NCBI GenBank assembly: GCA_958296105.1
Contig: OY282441.1
Span: 2,377,800-2,441,799, forward strand
Length of the DNA stretch: 64,000 nt
Direction of reading: 5' to 3'
DNA from: an uncultured Dehalococcoidia bacterium
GTDB taxonomy: Bacteria; Chloroflexota; Dehalococcoidia; Lucifugimonadales; UBA1123
Shown in pieces: positions 42,174 through 51,059 of the stretch (positions within the stretch are counted from its first letter, which is position 1; each line of letters starts with the position of its first letter). The notes beneath the pieces were generated by a model. It saw only the letters and a list, made by a program, of their open reading frames with translations, ran no database searches and was not told where the DNA came from. Made by a program: the position numbers and the translations under genes.

Positions 42174-43318
42174 CCTTCTTCACCCCCGAAATGCGGCATC
42201 ACCTCCGCGGCGAACAGCCTGATCTGCTCCATGAACTCATCGCGCGGCATACCCTCCGCCCAGTGCAGAATCACGTGTTCGAGGCCGGGATACTTGCGCT
42301 CCACGTCCTTGAGCATGGCGACGAAGTCCTGCGGCGGGCCGCATACCCAAGCCTTCTGCTGAACCCCGTCCTCGATGAATGGCGTCCGCGCCGGCGCGCC
42401 GGGCGTCCCCCACGTGCGCCCCAGCTCGTCCGCGTATCGCACGAACCCGAATGGCGCGAACCACTTGTAGCGCTCGTCGTGATATGGACGCAGACGCTCC
42501 ATCGCCTCCCGCTGGCTGTTGGCAAGATAGAAGCCGAGTCCGAGCGCCAGGTCTTCGCCGAGCGCCAGATCCCGCCCGCGCTCGGCATTGGCTTCACGGA
42601 AGCGCTCGAATATCCCCTCGACCAGCGTCTCGCCCGTCAGCGCGACCACCCCCTTTATGCCCCTCTCCGCCATGAAGTCTATCGTGCGCCCGCTCACTAT
42701 CGGCTGCCACATCTCGACTGGAAGATGCTTCGGACGCGGAACCAGCGTCACATCCTCTAGGTCGTACCCGCGATACTCCACCTTGGGCGGAATCGTGTAA
42801 CGCTTTCCCCGATGCGAAAAGCTCTCCTCGTTGAAAGCCTTGAAGATAACCTCCATCTGCTCCTCGAACAGCTCGCGGTTCGCGTCGTTGTCGATCACCG
42901 GAGCGCCGAACGTCTCCACCTCGCGGCTGTGATAGCCCCGTCCGACCCCGAAGATGATGCGCCCGTCCGTCAGGATGTCCGCCAGCGCGTAGTCTTCCGC
43001 CAGCCTCAGCGGATGCCACATCGGGACTATGTTGAACGCGCAGCCGAACTTCAGCCGCGCCGTCCGCGCCGCCAGATGCGTCCCCAGCAGGATGATGTTG
43101 GGGATGCACTCGTAGCCCTCGCGCTGAAAGTGATGCTCCGCCATCCACAGCGCGTAGAAGCCCAGCTCGTCCATCAGCTGCGCCGCCTGCGCCGCCGTGT
43201 CCAGGCTCTCCGCCAAGCGGTGGCTGGGGTAGCGCCTGCCGTCCGCCGGCGCGCCGTCTATCCCCACGTCTTCCAGATCTATGTTGCCAACGTAGAGTAC
43301 CGAGAAATGTTTGATCAA
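42170..43318 (-). CDS. LLM-class flavin-dependent oxidoreductase
   Basis: 382 aa from TTG 43318; GGAGG lies 8 bp upstream and the usual luciferase-like N-terminus (HFSVLYVGNIDLEDVG) begins there, while upstream codons have no homology. Bacterial luciferase-like TIM barrel: ALWMAEHHFQREGYECIPNIILLGTHLAARTARLK spans about residues 50-85 and DGRIIFGVGRGY lies near 117-128. These enzymes use FMN or F420 to oxidise organic substrates. Overlaps the methyltransferase gene. Confidence 0.88.
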   Translation of the reverse strand: MIKHFSVLYVGNIDLEDVGIDGAPADGRRYPSHRLAESLDTAAQAAQLMDELGFYALWMAEHHFQREGYECIPNIILLGTHLAARTARLKFGCAFNIVPMWHPLRLAEDYALADILTDGRIIFGVGRGYHSREVETFGAPVIDNDANRELFEEQMEVIFKAFNEESFSHRGKRYTIPPKVEYRGYDLEDVTLVPRPKHLPVEMWQPIVSGRTIDFMAERGIKGVVALTGETLVEGIFERFREANAERGRDLALGEDLALGLGFYLANSQREAMERLRPYHDERYKWFAPFGFVRYADELGRTWGTPGAPARTPFIEDGVQQKAWVCGPPQDFVAMLKDVERKYPGLEHVILHWAEGMPRDEFMEQIRLFAAEVMPHFGGEEG

Positions 43319-43424
43319 GTCGCTTGCCTCCGACGGATTGACTGACGCGATATATGATAGCGCATCGAACGCTTGGCTATCTGCGTTACAATGGGGGAAA
43401 CATCCAAACCGAGAGGCGAAGGAC

Positions 43425-44069
43425 ATGCCCAGCAGGGACGAGGCGCTGAGACTGCTCCGCGAGCATAGGCGGACGCTTGCGGAACGCTTCGGCATAGTGG
43501 AGATCGCGCTGTTCGGCTCCACCGCGCGAGACGAAGCCACCGAGCGCAGCGACGTCGACCTTCTGGCGAAGTTCGACCGCCCGTCTAGCTCGATCCGCAG
43601 CCTCGAAGCGCAGTCTTATCTCGAATCCGTATTCGGGCGCTCGGTGGATCTGGCGACGGAAGAGGTGCTGAGAAGCGAGCTGCGCCCGTATGTGGAGGAA
43701 GACATAGTGAAAGGTCCGATATCCGACGTGGGACGAAGGGGCAAGGACTGGACAATCTACGCGCGAGACATGATCCGATTCGGAGAGACCGCGCTGGAGT
43801 ACACGAGCGGCATGGAGCGCGCCGAGCTCTTCGCCGACAGACTCAGGTACGATGCCACGCTGCGAAATATCGAGCTCATTGGCGAAGCCGCGACGCACAT
43901 TCCCGATGAAGTCCGCGCCGCCAACCCCGATATAGACTGGGGCGGCATAATCGGCGCCCGCAATCGCATAGTTCACGGATACCTCAGCATAGACGAAGAT
44001 ACTGTCTGGGATATCATACGCAGGCGCATACCTGAGCTGCTGCCGATGCTCCGCCGCATGAACGAGTAG
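43425..44069 (+). CDS. Fused MNT nucleotidyltransferase-HEPN protein (MntA-HepT fusion)
   Basis: 214 aa from ATG 43425. Residues 1-95 are a minimal nucleotidyltransferase: GS at 31-32 and DxD at 43-45 (GSx10DxD). Residues ~105-214 are a HEPN domain with R179-x4-H184-x-Y186 (RNRIVHGY), the RNase motif plus the Tyr that MNT antitoxins AMPylate. In most bacteria these are two overlapping genes, antitoxin mntA and toxin hepT. Here one open frame joins them through EEDIVKGPISDVGRRGKDW with no stop or frameshift. The fusion should be self-neutralising in cis. A strong terminator hairpin follows. Confidence 0.88.
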   Translation: MPSRDEALRLLREHRRTLAERFGIVEIALFGSTARDEATERSDVDLLAKFDRPSSSIRSLEAQSYLESVFGRSVDLATEEVLRSELRPYVEEDIVKGPISDVGRRGKDWTIYARDMIRFGETALEYTSGMERAELFADRLRYDATLRNIELIGEAATHIPDEVRAANPDIDWGGIIGARNRIVHGYLSIDEDTVWDIIRRRIPELLPMLRRMNE

Positions 44070-44125
44070 GTGGAGAATCGCAAAAGTCCGCTCTCGGATC
44101 ATATACGGGGCGGCGGCTTGCCCTG

Positions 44126-44147
44126 AAGATTGCGCTTTCGCAATCTT
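44126..44147 (+). terminator. Terminator hairpin after the MNT-HEPN gene
   Basis: AAGATTGCG pairs with CGCAATCTT over a CTTT loop (9 bp, perfect), followed by ATGTATTTT. Confidence 0.7.
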
Positions 44148-44166
44148 ATGTATTTTCCCGATTTGG

Positions 44167-44195
44167 TTGCCCGCCACACGATAACATAATACAAT
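44167..44195 (+). promoter_or_regulatory. Candidate promoter of the DsbA-like selenoprotein gene
   Basis: TTGCCC at 44167-44172 and TACAAT at 44190-44195 are 17 bp apart and lie 43 bp before ATG 44239. CATAAT at 44185 is an alternative -10. Confidence 0.4.
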
Positions 44196-44238
44196 CCATC
44201 TATCGGCAGCCCATTAGCGAACCAACCGGGAGGGAATT

Positions 44239-44880
44239 ATGGCAGACCAAGTAAAGGTCGATGTCTGGTTCGACTACGCTTGACCCTGGGTCTACAATGC
44301 AGCCGTGTGGCTGGATCAGGTAAAGGCGGAGTACGGAGACGATCTGGACATCAACTGGCGACACTTCTCGCTCGAACAGATCAACAGCAGGAGCGGCCCC
44401 GACTGGAAGGTCTGGGAGCAGAAGGACCTGCGCGAGGCGCGCGCGCTTCTGGCGTCTGTGGCGGGCGAGGCAGCCAAGCGACAGGGCGACGCGGAGGCGT
44501 TCGACCGCTTCCATCTCGCGCTTCTTACGGCGCGACACGCCGGCGGGCGCGTGCCGCTCAACCAAGACGAGCCGCTAATCGAGATAGCCGAGCAGGCGGG
44601 CCTCGATGTCGAGCGATTCAAGAAAGACCTCGACGACCCTGAAATCCTCGCCGCGGTGGTCGCCGACCACGAGGCGGCTACCACTCAGGAGAACGGCATC
44701 TTCGGAACGCCCACGTTCCTGTTCGAGAACGGCCACACCGCCTACATGAAGACCTTCATCCCGCCCAAAGAAGAGGCGGTCGAGGTGTTCGACAGCTTCG
44801 TATCCCTGTTCGGGAGCCGAACCTACGTGGGCGAGATCAAAAGCCCGCAGCCCCCGTGGCCAAAGGGCGCGCTGGATTAG
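44239..44880 (+). CDS. DsbA-family thioredoxin-fold oxidoreductase, probable selenoprotein (UGA = Sec15)
   Basis: 213 aa if UGA 44281-44283 is read through. ATG 44239 has GGGAGGGA 3 bp upstream. The first 14 codons read MADQVKVDVWFDYA, then UGA, then PWVYNAAVWLDQV. In DsbA/FrnE-like relatives this site is Cys (FDYxCPWC/V), so UGA replaces exactly the redox Cys. The rest is a full DsbA-like protein: helical insert ~50-140, then GIFGTPTFLFENG (cis-Pro loop) near 154-166 and a normal end. The body shows no other damage. A SECIS-like hairpin follows the UGA. If not Sec, the gene would be a single-stop pseudogene or would start at GTG 44305 without its active site. Confidence 0.8.
44281..44320 (+). 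promoter_or_regulatory. Candidate bacterial SECIS element
   Basis: Right after UGA, an inner stem CAGCC/GGCTG (44300-44304 with 44309-44313) closes a GTGT loop with G first, and an outer stem CCTG/CAGG (44285-44288 with 44317-44320) frames it. The loop starts 21 nt after UGA, within the 16-37 nt expected for SelB-dependent bSECIS elements. Confidence 0.65.
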
Positions 44881-45054
44881 GAGCGATCAGCGCGAGCGAG
44901 CGTAACATTCTCGCCGCCAAGCGATAGCTCTCATCGTCGCCAGCATGGGATCGCCAATAGACGCCAGCAGTGTCATTGGCTCCTGTGCCGGCGACGTGTC
45001 CCAGACTGGCTCGCGCTTCCGCCAATAGCCTTGGCGTTCACTCGAACGTCAGCG

Positions 45055-46095
45055 CTAAGCCGTCAGAACCAGCTTCCCGAAGAAGTTCCTGCTCTCCATC
45101 ACCTCGTGCGCTCGCGCGGCGTCTTCGAGCGGGAACGTCTGGTGAATGATCCCCCGTATGCGTCCGCGCCCCGCCATTTCGACTATCTGGCGCATATCCT
45201 CCTTGCGCCCCATGAACACCCCGAACACTGTCTGATAGCGCGTGAACATCATCCCCATCTGAAGCTCGGCGCGGTATCCCGTAGTCACTCCGCAGATGCC
45301 GTAGCGCCCGCCCACCGCCAGCGACCTCGTGGCGGCGGGCCAGAACTCCGCGCCCACGTGGTCCAGCACCACGTCCACCCCGCGCCCGTCTGTTATCTCC
45401 CTGACACGCTCGGCGATGTCCTCCTCCGAGTAGTCGATCACGTGATCCGCGCCCAGCTCAGCCGCCCGCGCCGCCTTCTCCGCCGTGCTGGTGGTGGTGA
45501 TCACCGTCGCGCCCGCCACGCGCTTGGCGACCTGTATCCCCGCCGTGCCGACCCCCGCAGACGCCGACAGCACCAGCGCAGTCTCCCAAGACTTCAGCGC
45601 CCCCTTGCGAACGAGTATCGTCCAGCTGGGCAGGTACACTGTGGGCAGAGACGCCGCCTCCTCGTAGGAGAGGCTGTCCGGTATCGCCAGCGCGCTGGTG
45701 GACGGCACGCCCACGTACTCCGCGTAGCTGCCGCTGCGAGAAGAACCCAGCATCCCCGAGTTCTCGCAGAACTCATCCTCGCCCGCAGAGCAGTATCTAC
45801 ACTGGCTGCACGTCATACGCGGATTGACCACCACGCGCTCCCCCGCCTTGCGCCCCCTGACCTCCGACCCAACCTCGACTATCTCGCCCGCCGCGTCGCC
45901 CCCCAGAATGTGCGGGCTGTCGAAGTTGCGCCGCCGCGTTCCGCGCACGCCCGCGCGGGTGTACACGTCCAGCCGATTCAGCGCCGCCGCGCGCACGCGC
46001 ACCTTCACGTCGTTCGGGCCGATCTCCGGCTCCGGCTGATCCCCGTAGCGCAGTACATCCGCGCCCCCATGCTCGGTCATGTAAACGGCTTTCAT
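45055..46095 (-). CDS. Zinc-type alcohol dehydrogenase / quinone oxidoreductase family (MDR)
   Basis: 346 aa medium-chain dehydrogenase. GroES-like N-domain with ALNRLDVYTR near 38-47; structural-zinc cysteines CSQCRYC...C near 97-111 are complete. The NAD(P) domain has VLSASAGVGTAGIQVAKR near 172-189. The catalytic-zinc His of GHE is not evident (ILGGDAAG), as in zinc-poor quinone oxidoreductases. Reduces or oxidises an unknown carbonyl or alcohol. Stands alone. Confidence 0.88.
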   Translation of the reverse strand: MKAVYMTEHGGADVLRYGDQPEPEIGPNDVKVRVRAAALNRLDVYTRAGVRGTRRRNFDSPHILGGDAAGEIVEVGSEVRGRKAGERVVVNPRMTCSQCRYCSAGEDEFCENSGMLGSSRSGSYAEYVGVPSTSALAIPDSLSYEEAASLPTVYLPSWTILVRKGALKSWETALVLSASAGVGTAGIQVAKRVAGATVITTTSTAEKAARAAELGADHVIDYSEEDIAERVREITDGRGVDVVLDHVGAEFWPAATRSLAVGGRYGICGVTTGYRAELQMGMMFTRYQTVFGVFMGRKEDMRQIVEMAGRGRIRGIIHQTFPLEDAARAHEVMESRNFFGKLVLTA

Positions 46096-46314
46096 GCGCT
46101 CTCCTCTGTCTGTGAGTGAATTGGCGTCCTCGGTATGTTCAGGCTGGGAAGCGTCGCCAAGCTGCCCTTGCCCCTCGTTCGGATGTCGTGATGTGTCTGC
46201 GTCCCTCGTTCGCCATGCTGACGTCGAGCAGCCCGCCTTTCTGTAGGAATCGGTTTTCTCGCAGGTGATGGACAGAATGCGAGGGCGCGCCGCCGTGACC
46301 GCCGCCCGTCCGAG

Positions 46315-47388
46315 CTATACTGTGCGCCGCCGCCTTCTGGCGCGTCCGCTTCGCTCGTTCCGCCGGCTGTCGTGCCGCTCGTGGCTGCTCTGGATGAGCT
46401 TCGACAGGGCGCTGGTCGCCGCCGCATTCAGGTTCGCGCTGGGTCCGGGAAACAGCTTCTTCACGCTCAGCCCGTCCAGCGTCCCGATGTGATCGACTGT
46501 CTGCCCCCGAATTCGACCGATCTTCGACTTGTCATGGGACAGTATCACGGCGCGGCTGATTCGCAGCCCGCCGCGCCTCGAAGCTCGGCGCGGCGCGCGC
46601 TCGCGCAGGAAGGCTTCGAGATGTTCGACTGCCCCGTTGACCTGCGCGCTGGGCGATCTGCCGCCCCGATCCTCCAGCGGCGTTCCAGACTCGACTAGGT
46701 TGCCGTAGTTGTCGTACTTGTCGAGCTTCCATTCGTCCCCATTGACGAACGCCGTGCCGTTGCTGTACTTGATTTCGAGCGCGCACACGCCGAGCGGCCC
46801 CACCAGAACCCGGTCTATCTCGCCGCCCGGCCCCCGATAGCCGGATAGCAGCGTCCACTCGTCGCCCAGCCTTTTCGACAGGTGTTCCGACACCCTGCGC
46901 TCCCCCTCGCTGCCAGCCTGCCACACCCTGCGCTCGCTGCTCGAAGCCGCCTGCGTCGGTCTCTTCGGCTTGGGCAGCCTGCCTTCGATGCGCTTGCGCG
47001 ATGGAGGCTTCGGCGCGCGGGGAAAGGAGAGCAGCAGCATGAGCGCGAGCGCCGCGGGAATGGACGGCGCCGCCAGCGCCCACTCTCCGAGTATGTCCGG
47101 ATCCGACAAGAGCTCGTTCCAAAAGCCTGCGGCTGCGGCGGCTGCGACCAGTATCGCAATGACGAACAGGCGCGGCGCGTACCTCTGCCCCCGACTTTTC
47201 GATCTCCACACTTTCATCCTGCGTTCGTACTTCGCGCGCGCGTCATCGTACACCTTTCGCGCGCGCTCGCTCCTGCGCTTCGAGTCTCGCTCGTACCTCG
47301 ATAGCGCGTCCTCGTACTCCCGCCCACTCCTGCCGTCCTCTTTGGCGATCATGTCGCCAGTGTGGTCGGAAAGAACTATGGTCTTCAC
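46315..47388 (-). CDS. NERD-domain membrane protein
   Basis: 357 aa. Residues ~20-65 are a charged coiled coil (YEDALSRYERDSKRRSERA). Two hydrophobic segments follow at about 72-92 and 103-122. The NERD (nuclease-related) domain lies about 160-275: GSEGERRVSEHLSKRL, GGEIDRVLVGPLGVCALEIKYSNG with the D...ExK-like triad, then a variable tail. The Arg-rich end is unusual. NERD proteins are suspected DNA-processing nucleases; some occur in defence loci. No partner gene recognised. Confidence 0.8.
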   Translation of the reverse strand: MKTIVLSDHTGDMIAKEDGRSGREYEDALSRYERDSKRRSERARKVYDDARAKYERRMKVWRSKSRGQRYAPRLFVIAILVAAAAAAGFWNELLSDPDILGEWALAAPSIPAALALMLLLSFPRAPKPPSRKRIEGRLPKPKRPTQAASSSERRVWQAGSEGERRVSEHLSKRLGDEWTLLSGYRGPGGEIDRVLVGPLGVCALEIKYSNGTAFVNGDEWKLDKYDNYGNLVESGTPLEDRGGRSPSAQVNGAVEHLEAFLRERAPRRASRRGGLRISRAVILSHDKSKIGRIRGQTVDHIGTLDGLSVKKLFPGPSANLNAAATSALSKLIQSSHERHDSRRNERSGRARRRRRTV

Positions 47389-47427
47389 CCGGGCCCTCCT
47401 GTCCGCTCGCCCGCCGCGCCGCTGCCC

Positions 47428-48378
47428 TTAGACCCGCGGCCTCACCTCCTCCGCGAACCGCTCCATCAGCGCCACCGTATCGTCCAGCCCCGCCGCTTGG
47501 AAGTTGAGCATCAGGTGATTGACGCCCAGCTCCTCCAGCCGCTTCATGTCGTCCGCCACCACGTCGGGCGTCCCCGTGAGCAGCCTGCGCTCGCCATCGA
47601 CCACCTGCGCTTGGGTGTCATCGTACCAGTTGACGCTGTAGGCGAAATCCATGCGCGCCGGGTCTCTGCCCGCCCTCTCAGCGTGTCCCAGCACTCTGGA
47701 CTTGTACCCCGCGAACTGTTCGAGAGTGCCAACGGGGAAGCGCGGGTTGCTGCATATCGGATACCATGCGTCTCCCAGCTGCCCTGCCCTTCGCAGCGCG
47801 GGCGGGCTTTCGCCGCCGATCCACAGCGGCGGGTGCGGCTGCTGAACAGGCTTGGGCGCGAAGGCGATGTCGGAGAAGCTGGCGTAGTCGCCCTCGAACG
47901 AGGGCGTATCGCTCGTCCACAGCTCCCTGAACACGCGCAGATACTCGTTGCCCACCGCGCCCCGCTCCGCGTATGGCGGCGCGCCGATCGCCTCGAACTC
48001 CTCCTCCATCCAGCCCACGCCGCAGCCCACTATCAGCCGCCCGCCTGAGAGAACGTCTATCGTCGCCAGCATCTTCGCCGTCAATACTGGGGCGCGATGC
48101 GGCAGTACCATCACGGAAGTCAGCAGCTTTATCTTGGAAGTGACGCCCGCCAGATAGCCGATCGTAGTCAGCTGCTCCATGTACTCCCCAGACTGCGAGC
48201 TGGTGAACTCGCCCGTCTCGTTGTACGGATAGATCGAGTCGATGTCGTTCGGCACCACGATATGGTCGCTGACCGTCACTATCTCGAAACCCAGCTCTTC
48301 GCCCTTCTGCGCCAGCGCCACCATGTTTTCCACCGAAGCCAGCGGCCCGCGGCTTGGCGCTCCGAATCCAAACTCCAT
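47428..48378 (-). CDS. LLM-class F420-type oxidoreductase
   Basis: 316 aa luciferase-like TIM barrel. MEFGFGAPSRGPLASVENM at the start, VSDHIVVPNDID near 37-48, KIKLLTSVMVLPHRAPVLTAKMLATIDVLSGGRLIVGCGVGWM spanning about 80-122 and PPLWIGGESPPALRRAG near 183-199. These features are typical of F420-dependent LLM enzymes, though FMN use is not excluded. Downstream of an alpha/beta hydrolase on the minus strand. Confidence 0.88.
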   Translation of the reverse strand: MEFGFGAPSRGPLASVENMVALAQKGEELGFEIVTVSDHIVVPNDIDSIYPYNETGEFTSSQSGEYMEQLTTIGYLAGVTSKIKLLTSVMVLPHRAPVLTAKMLATIDVLSGGRLIVGCGVGWMEEEFEAIGAPPYAERGAVGNEYLRVFRELWTSDTPSFEGDYASFSDIAFAPKPVQQPHPPLWIGGESPPALRRAGQLGDAWYPICSNPRFPVGTLEQFAGYKSRVLGHAERAGRDPARMDFAYSVNWYDDTQAQVVDGERRLLTGTPDVVADDMKRLEELGVNHLMLNFQAAGLDDTVALMERFAEEVRPRV

Positions 48379-48438
48379 GTCATTCTCCTTTAGTGACTGA
48401 GATCATCCCAAACACCCTATATTCGCGTGTGGCGCAAG

Positions 48439-49308
48439 TCAACGCTGGAAGATGAAACTCCGCAGCGCATCGAAGTACGCCTCGCCCCCAACCGCCACCG
48501 TGTCGTTGTGGCTCGCGCCTCGAATCCGAAACAGGCGCTTCGGCTCGGACGCCGCCTCGTACAGCCGCTCCGCCATCTCGAACGGCACGATCTCGTCGCG
48601 GTCGCCGTGCAGAATCATCACCGGCGACCGAACGCGCCCGATCTTCGATTCGGAGTCGTAACGCGCCTCGATGAACGGCAGCGTCAAGAACGAGGGAACG
48701 CCCGGATGCGTCACCTTCGCCATGCCCTTGACCGAGCTGAACCCCGATTCGAGGATCACCCCTCTCACCCTGTGGCGAGTCGCCATCTCCACCGCCACCC
48801 CCACGCCCAGCGAGCGACCGAACAGCACCACGTCGCGCTCTGCGTCCAGCCCCCTGTCCGAAACGAGGTGGTCGATAGCGGCCTCCGCGTCCATGTACAG
48901 CCCCTTCTCGGACGGCCTGCCCTCGCTCAGACCGTACCCCCTGTAATCTATGATGAACACGCCCACGCCAAGCCGCTCGCGCATCATCAGGATGTTCTCC
49001 ACCCTGTGGCCTATGCTGCCCGCGTTGCCGTGAAACCAGAGCGCCGTCGCATCGCACTCGCCCGGAACGTGCCAGCCGTGTATGCGCGTCCCGTCCGATG
49101 CGCTCAGGAACACGTCCTCGTATGCCAGCCCCACGTCCGCCGGAGTCGTCGTGAGACCGGTTTCGGGAAAGTAGATCAGCATTCGATCCAGAATCAGCAT
49201 CTGCCTCACCAGCGCCGCGGCGATTACGAGAACCGTCAGCGTCCACGCCCAGCGTCGAGCCACCCTGAGAAACCCGCCCCGCCGACGGTCTAAGCGGACC
49301 TCGTACAT
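48439..49308 (-). CDS. Alpha/beta hydrolase with N-terminal membrane anchor
   Basis: 289 aa. A hydrophobic anchor lies near 18-37 (WAWTLTVLVIAAALVRQMLIL). The hydrolase fold has oxyanion HGNAGS near 93-98, nucleophile FGRSLGVG near 158-165, an acidic HGDRDE near 231-236 and catalytic His in GASHND near 262-267. It resembles the BEM46/YqkD-type membrane-anchored hydrolases of unknown substrate. Divergent from the SDR gene at 49457. Confidence 0.85.
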   Translation of the reverse strand: MYEVRLDRRRGGFLRVARRWAWTLTVLVIAAALVRQMLILDRMLIYFPETGLTTTPADVGLAYEDVFLSASDGTRIHGWHVPGECDATALWFHGNAGSIGHRVENILMMRERLGVGVFIIDYRGYGLSEGRPSEKGLYMDAEAAIDHLVSDRGLDAERDVVLFGRSLGVGVAVEMATRHRVRGVILESGFSSVKGMAKVTHPGVPSFLTLPFIEARYDSESKIGRVRSPVMILHGDRDEIVPFEMAERLYEAASEPKRLFRIRGASHNDTVAVGGEAYFDALRSFIFQR

Positions 49309-49344
49309 GAGCCGACTTTAGCACGTACCCCCAACGCGGACAAC

Positions 49345-49353
49345 TGCTATAAT
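49345..49353 (+). promoter_or_regulatory. Candidate extended -10 promoter for SDR
   Basis: TGCTATAAT (TGn-TATAAT) lies about 100 bp upstream of ATG 49457. No strong -35, as expected for extended -10 promoters. Confidence 0.45.
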
Positions 49354-49456
49354 CATCCCCAGCCAACAGTCCCGCTCCTCACACCTGCCGCCCCAGACGC
49401 GAGCGCAGGGGCGCGCGGACTGAGCGGACTGAGCAGACTGAAAGGAGTATCCAGCT

Positions 49457-50227
49457 ATGCGTTTACAAGACAAGGTAGCCCTCGTCACCGGCGCGGCGCA
49501 CGGGGTCAAGGGCGAGCTGATGGGCTTCGGAGGCGCGTCGGCTTGGCTGTTCGCCGAGGAGGGCGCGAAGGTGATGCTGACCGACATAGACGTCGAGTCC
49601 GGCGAGCGCACAGCAGCCCAGATGCGCGAGGAGGGCCACGACGCAGCCTTCCGAAGGCTGGACGTCACCCGCGAAGCCGACTGGAAGGCAGCCGTCCAAG
49701 CCACCATCGACGCCTACGGTCGCCTCGATGTCCTCGTCAACAACGCCGGAACCGGCGGTCGTCCCAACGTGGAGGAGACCACCGAAGAGATATGGCAGGG
49801 GCAGATGGACGTCCACGCCAAGGGCGTATTCCTCGGAACCAAGCACGCCATCCCCCACATGCGCGCCGTCGGCGGCGGCTCCATAATCAACATCTCCTCC
49901 ATCTACGGACTCGTCGGCAGTTCGGGGTCCACCGCATACCACGCCGGCAAGGGAGCGTCGCGCATCTTCACCAAGTCCGCCGCCGTCCAGCTCGCCAAAG
50001 ACGGCATCAGGGTGAACTCGGTGCATCCGGGGTTCATACACACCCCCATGACGGACGCGGGGGTCAACACCGAGCAGCGACGAAGATTCATGCTCGACCG
50101 CATTCCGATGGGTCGGATAGGCAGCGTAATGGAGATCGCGCGCGGCATCCTGTTCCTCGCGTCTGACGAGTCCTCGTACATGACAGGATCGGAGCTCGTC
50201 ATAGACGGAGGAATGACCGCGCAGTAG
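49457..50227 (+). CDS. SDR-family oxidoreductase
   Basis: 256 aa. The catalytic set is complete: VNNAGTGG near 95, Ser in NISSIYG near 141-147 and YHAGK near 160-164. The glycine motif has an insert (TGAAHGVKGELMGFGGASA), which departs from the common TGxxxGxG spacing. Normal C-terminus GSELVIDGGMTAQ. Followed 4 bp later by an amidohydrolase, probably one operon. Confidence 0.9.
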   Translation: MRLQDKVALVTGAAHGVKGELMGFGGASAWLFAEEGAKVMLTDIDVESGERTAAQMREEGHDAAFRRLDVTREADWKAAVQATIDAYGRLDVLVNNAGTGGRPNVEETTEEIWQGQMDVHAKGVFLGTKHAIPHMRAVGGGSIINISSIYGLVGSSGSTAYHAGKGASRIFTKSAAVQLAKDGIRVNSVHPGFIHTPMTDAGVNTEQRRRFMLDRIPMGRIGSVMEIARGILFLASDESSYMTGSELVIDGGMTAQ

Positions 50228-50231
50228 AGAC

Positions 50232-51059
50232 GTGGCTTTCGACTTCCACACACACGTATTCCCGCCCGATGTTCGGCGGCGGCGCGAGATTTGGCTCGAC
50301 CGCGACGCCACCTTGTCCGAGCTGTTCGCCGACCCAAAGGCGAAGATGGCGTCTGCCGAAGACCTGATAGAGGCGATGGAACAGGACGGCGTCCACCGCT
50401 CGGTGGCAATGGGCATCGGCTGGACGGACGCCGGACTCGCGCGCGAGTCCAACGACTACCTCATAGAGGCGGCGGCGCGGTATCCGGGCAGAATCGTCCC
50501 CTTCTGCTCCGTGAACCCGGGCTTGGGCGCAGCCGCCGCCAACGAGGTGGACCGCTGCGCGCGGCTGGGCGCTCGCGGAATCGGAGAGCTGCATCCCGAC
50601 ACGCAGAGGCTGGACTACTCCGCCATAGAGCCGATCCTGGAGGTCGCAGACGCGCATTCCCTCGTCATAACCACCCACTCCTCCGAGCCTGTAGGCCACG
50701 CCTACCCCGGCAAGGGTACGGCAACCCCGCAGACCCTCATGCGCCTCATAGAAGCTGCGCGCGACTATCGGAACGTCAGGATAGTGTGCGCCCACTGGGG
50801 CGGCGGACTGCCCTTCTACGCGCTGATGCCGGAGGTGCGAGATGCGCTGTCGAACGTCTGGTTCGACACGGCGGCATCCCCGTTTCTGTACACGCCCAGC
50901 GTGTTCGCCGCCGTCGCAAGCATCGTCGGAGCGGATAAGATCCTCACCGCGAGCGACTTCCCCCTGATCCGCTTCCGCCGCATCCGCCGCCACGTGGAAA
51001 GAGCCGGGATGCGCCTCTCCGACTTCTCAGGAGATGGCCCGCTTGCCGTCGGACGTTAG
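50232..51059 (+). CDS. Amidohydrolase-2 family TIM-barrel hydrolase
   Basis: 275 aa from GTG 50232, 4 bp after the SDR stop. AFDFHTHVFPP at the start holds the HxH metal motif; RGIGELHPD lies near 117-125, TTHSSEPVGH near 148-157, VCAHWGGGLP near 185-194 and LTASDFPL near 237-244 (late Asp). Substrate unknown; many relatives are decarboxylases. Its last ~30 bp overlap the 3' end of the convergent MFS gene. Confidence 0.86.
   Translation: MAFDFHTHVFPPDVRRRREIWLDRDATLSELFADPKAKMASAEDLIEAMEQDGVHRSVAMGIGWTDAGLARESNDYLIEAAARYPGRIVPFCSVNPGLGAAAANEVDRCARLGARGIGELHPDTQRLDYSAIEPILEVADAHSLVITTHSSEPVGHAYPGKGTATPQTLMRLIEAARDYRNVRIVCAHWGGGLPFYALMPEVRDALSNVWFDTAASPFLYTPSVFAAVASIVGADKILTASDFPLIRFRRIRRHVERAGMRLSDFSGDGPLAVGR

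Noticed and set aside
44239-44880. Simple pseudogene by nonsense mutation
   Set aside because: The only stop is UGA at the redox-Cys site with a SECIS-like hairpin and an otherwise intact frame; kept as an alternative but less likely.
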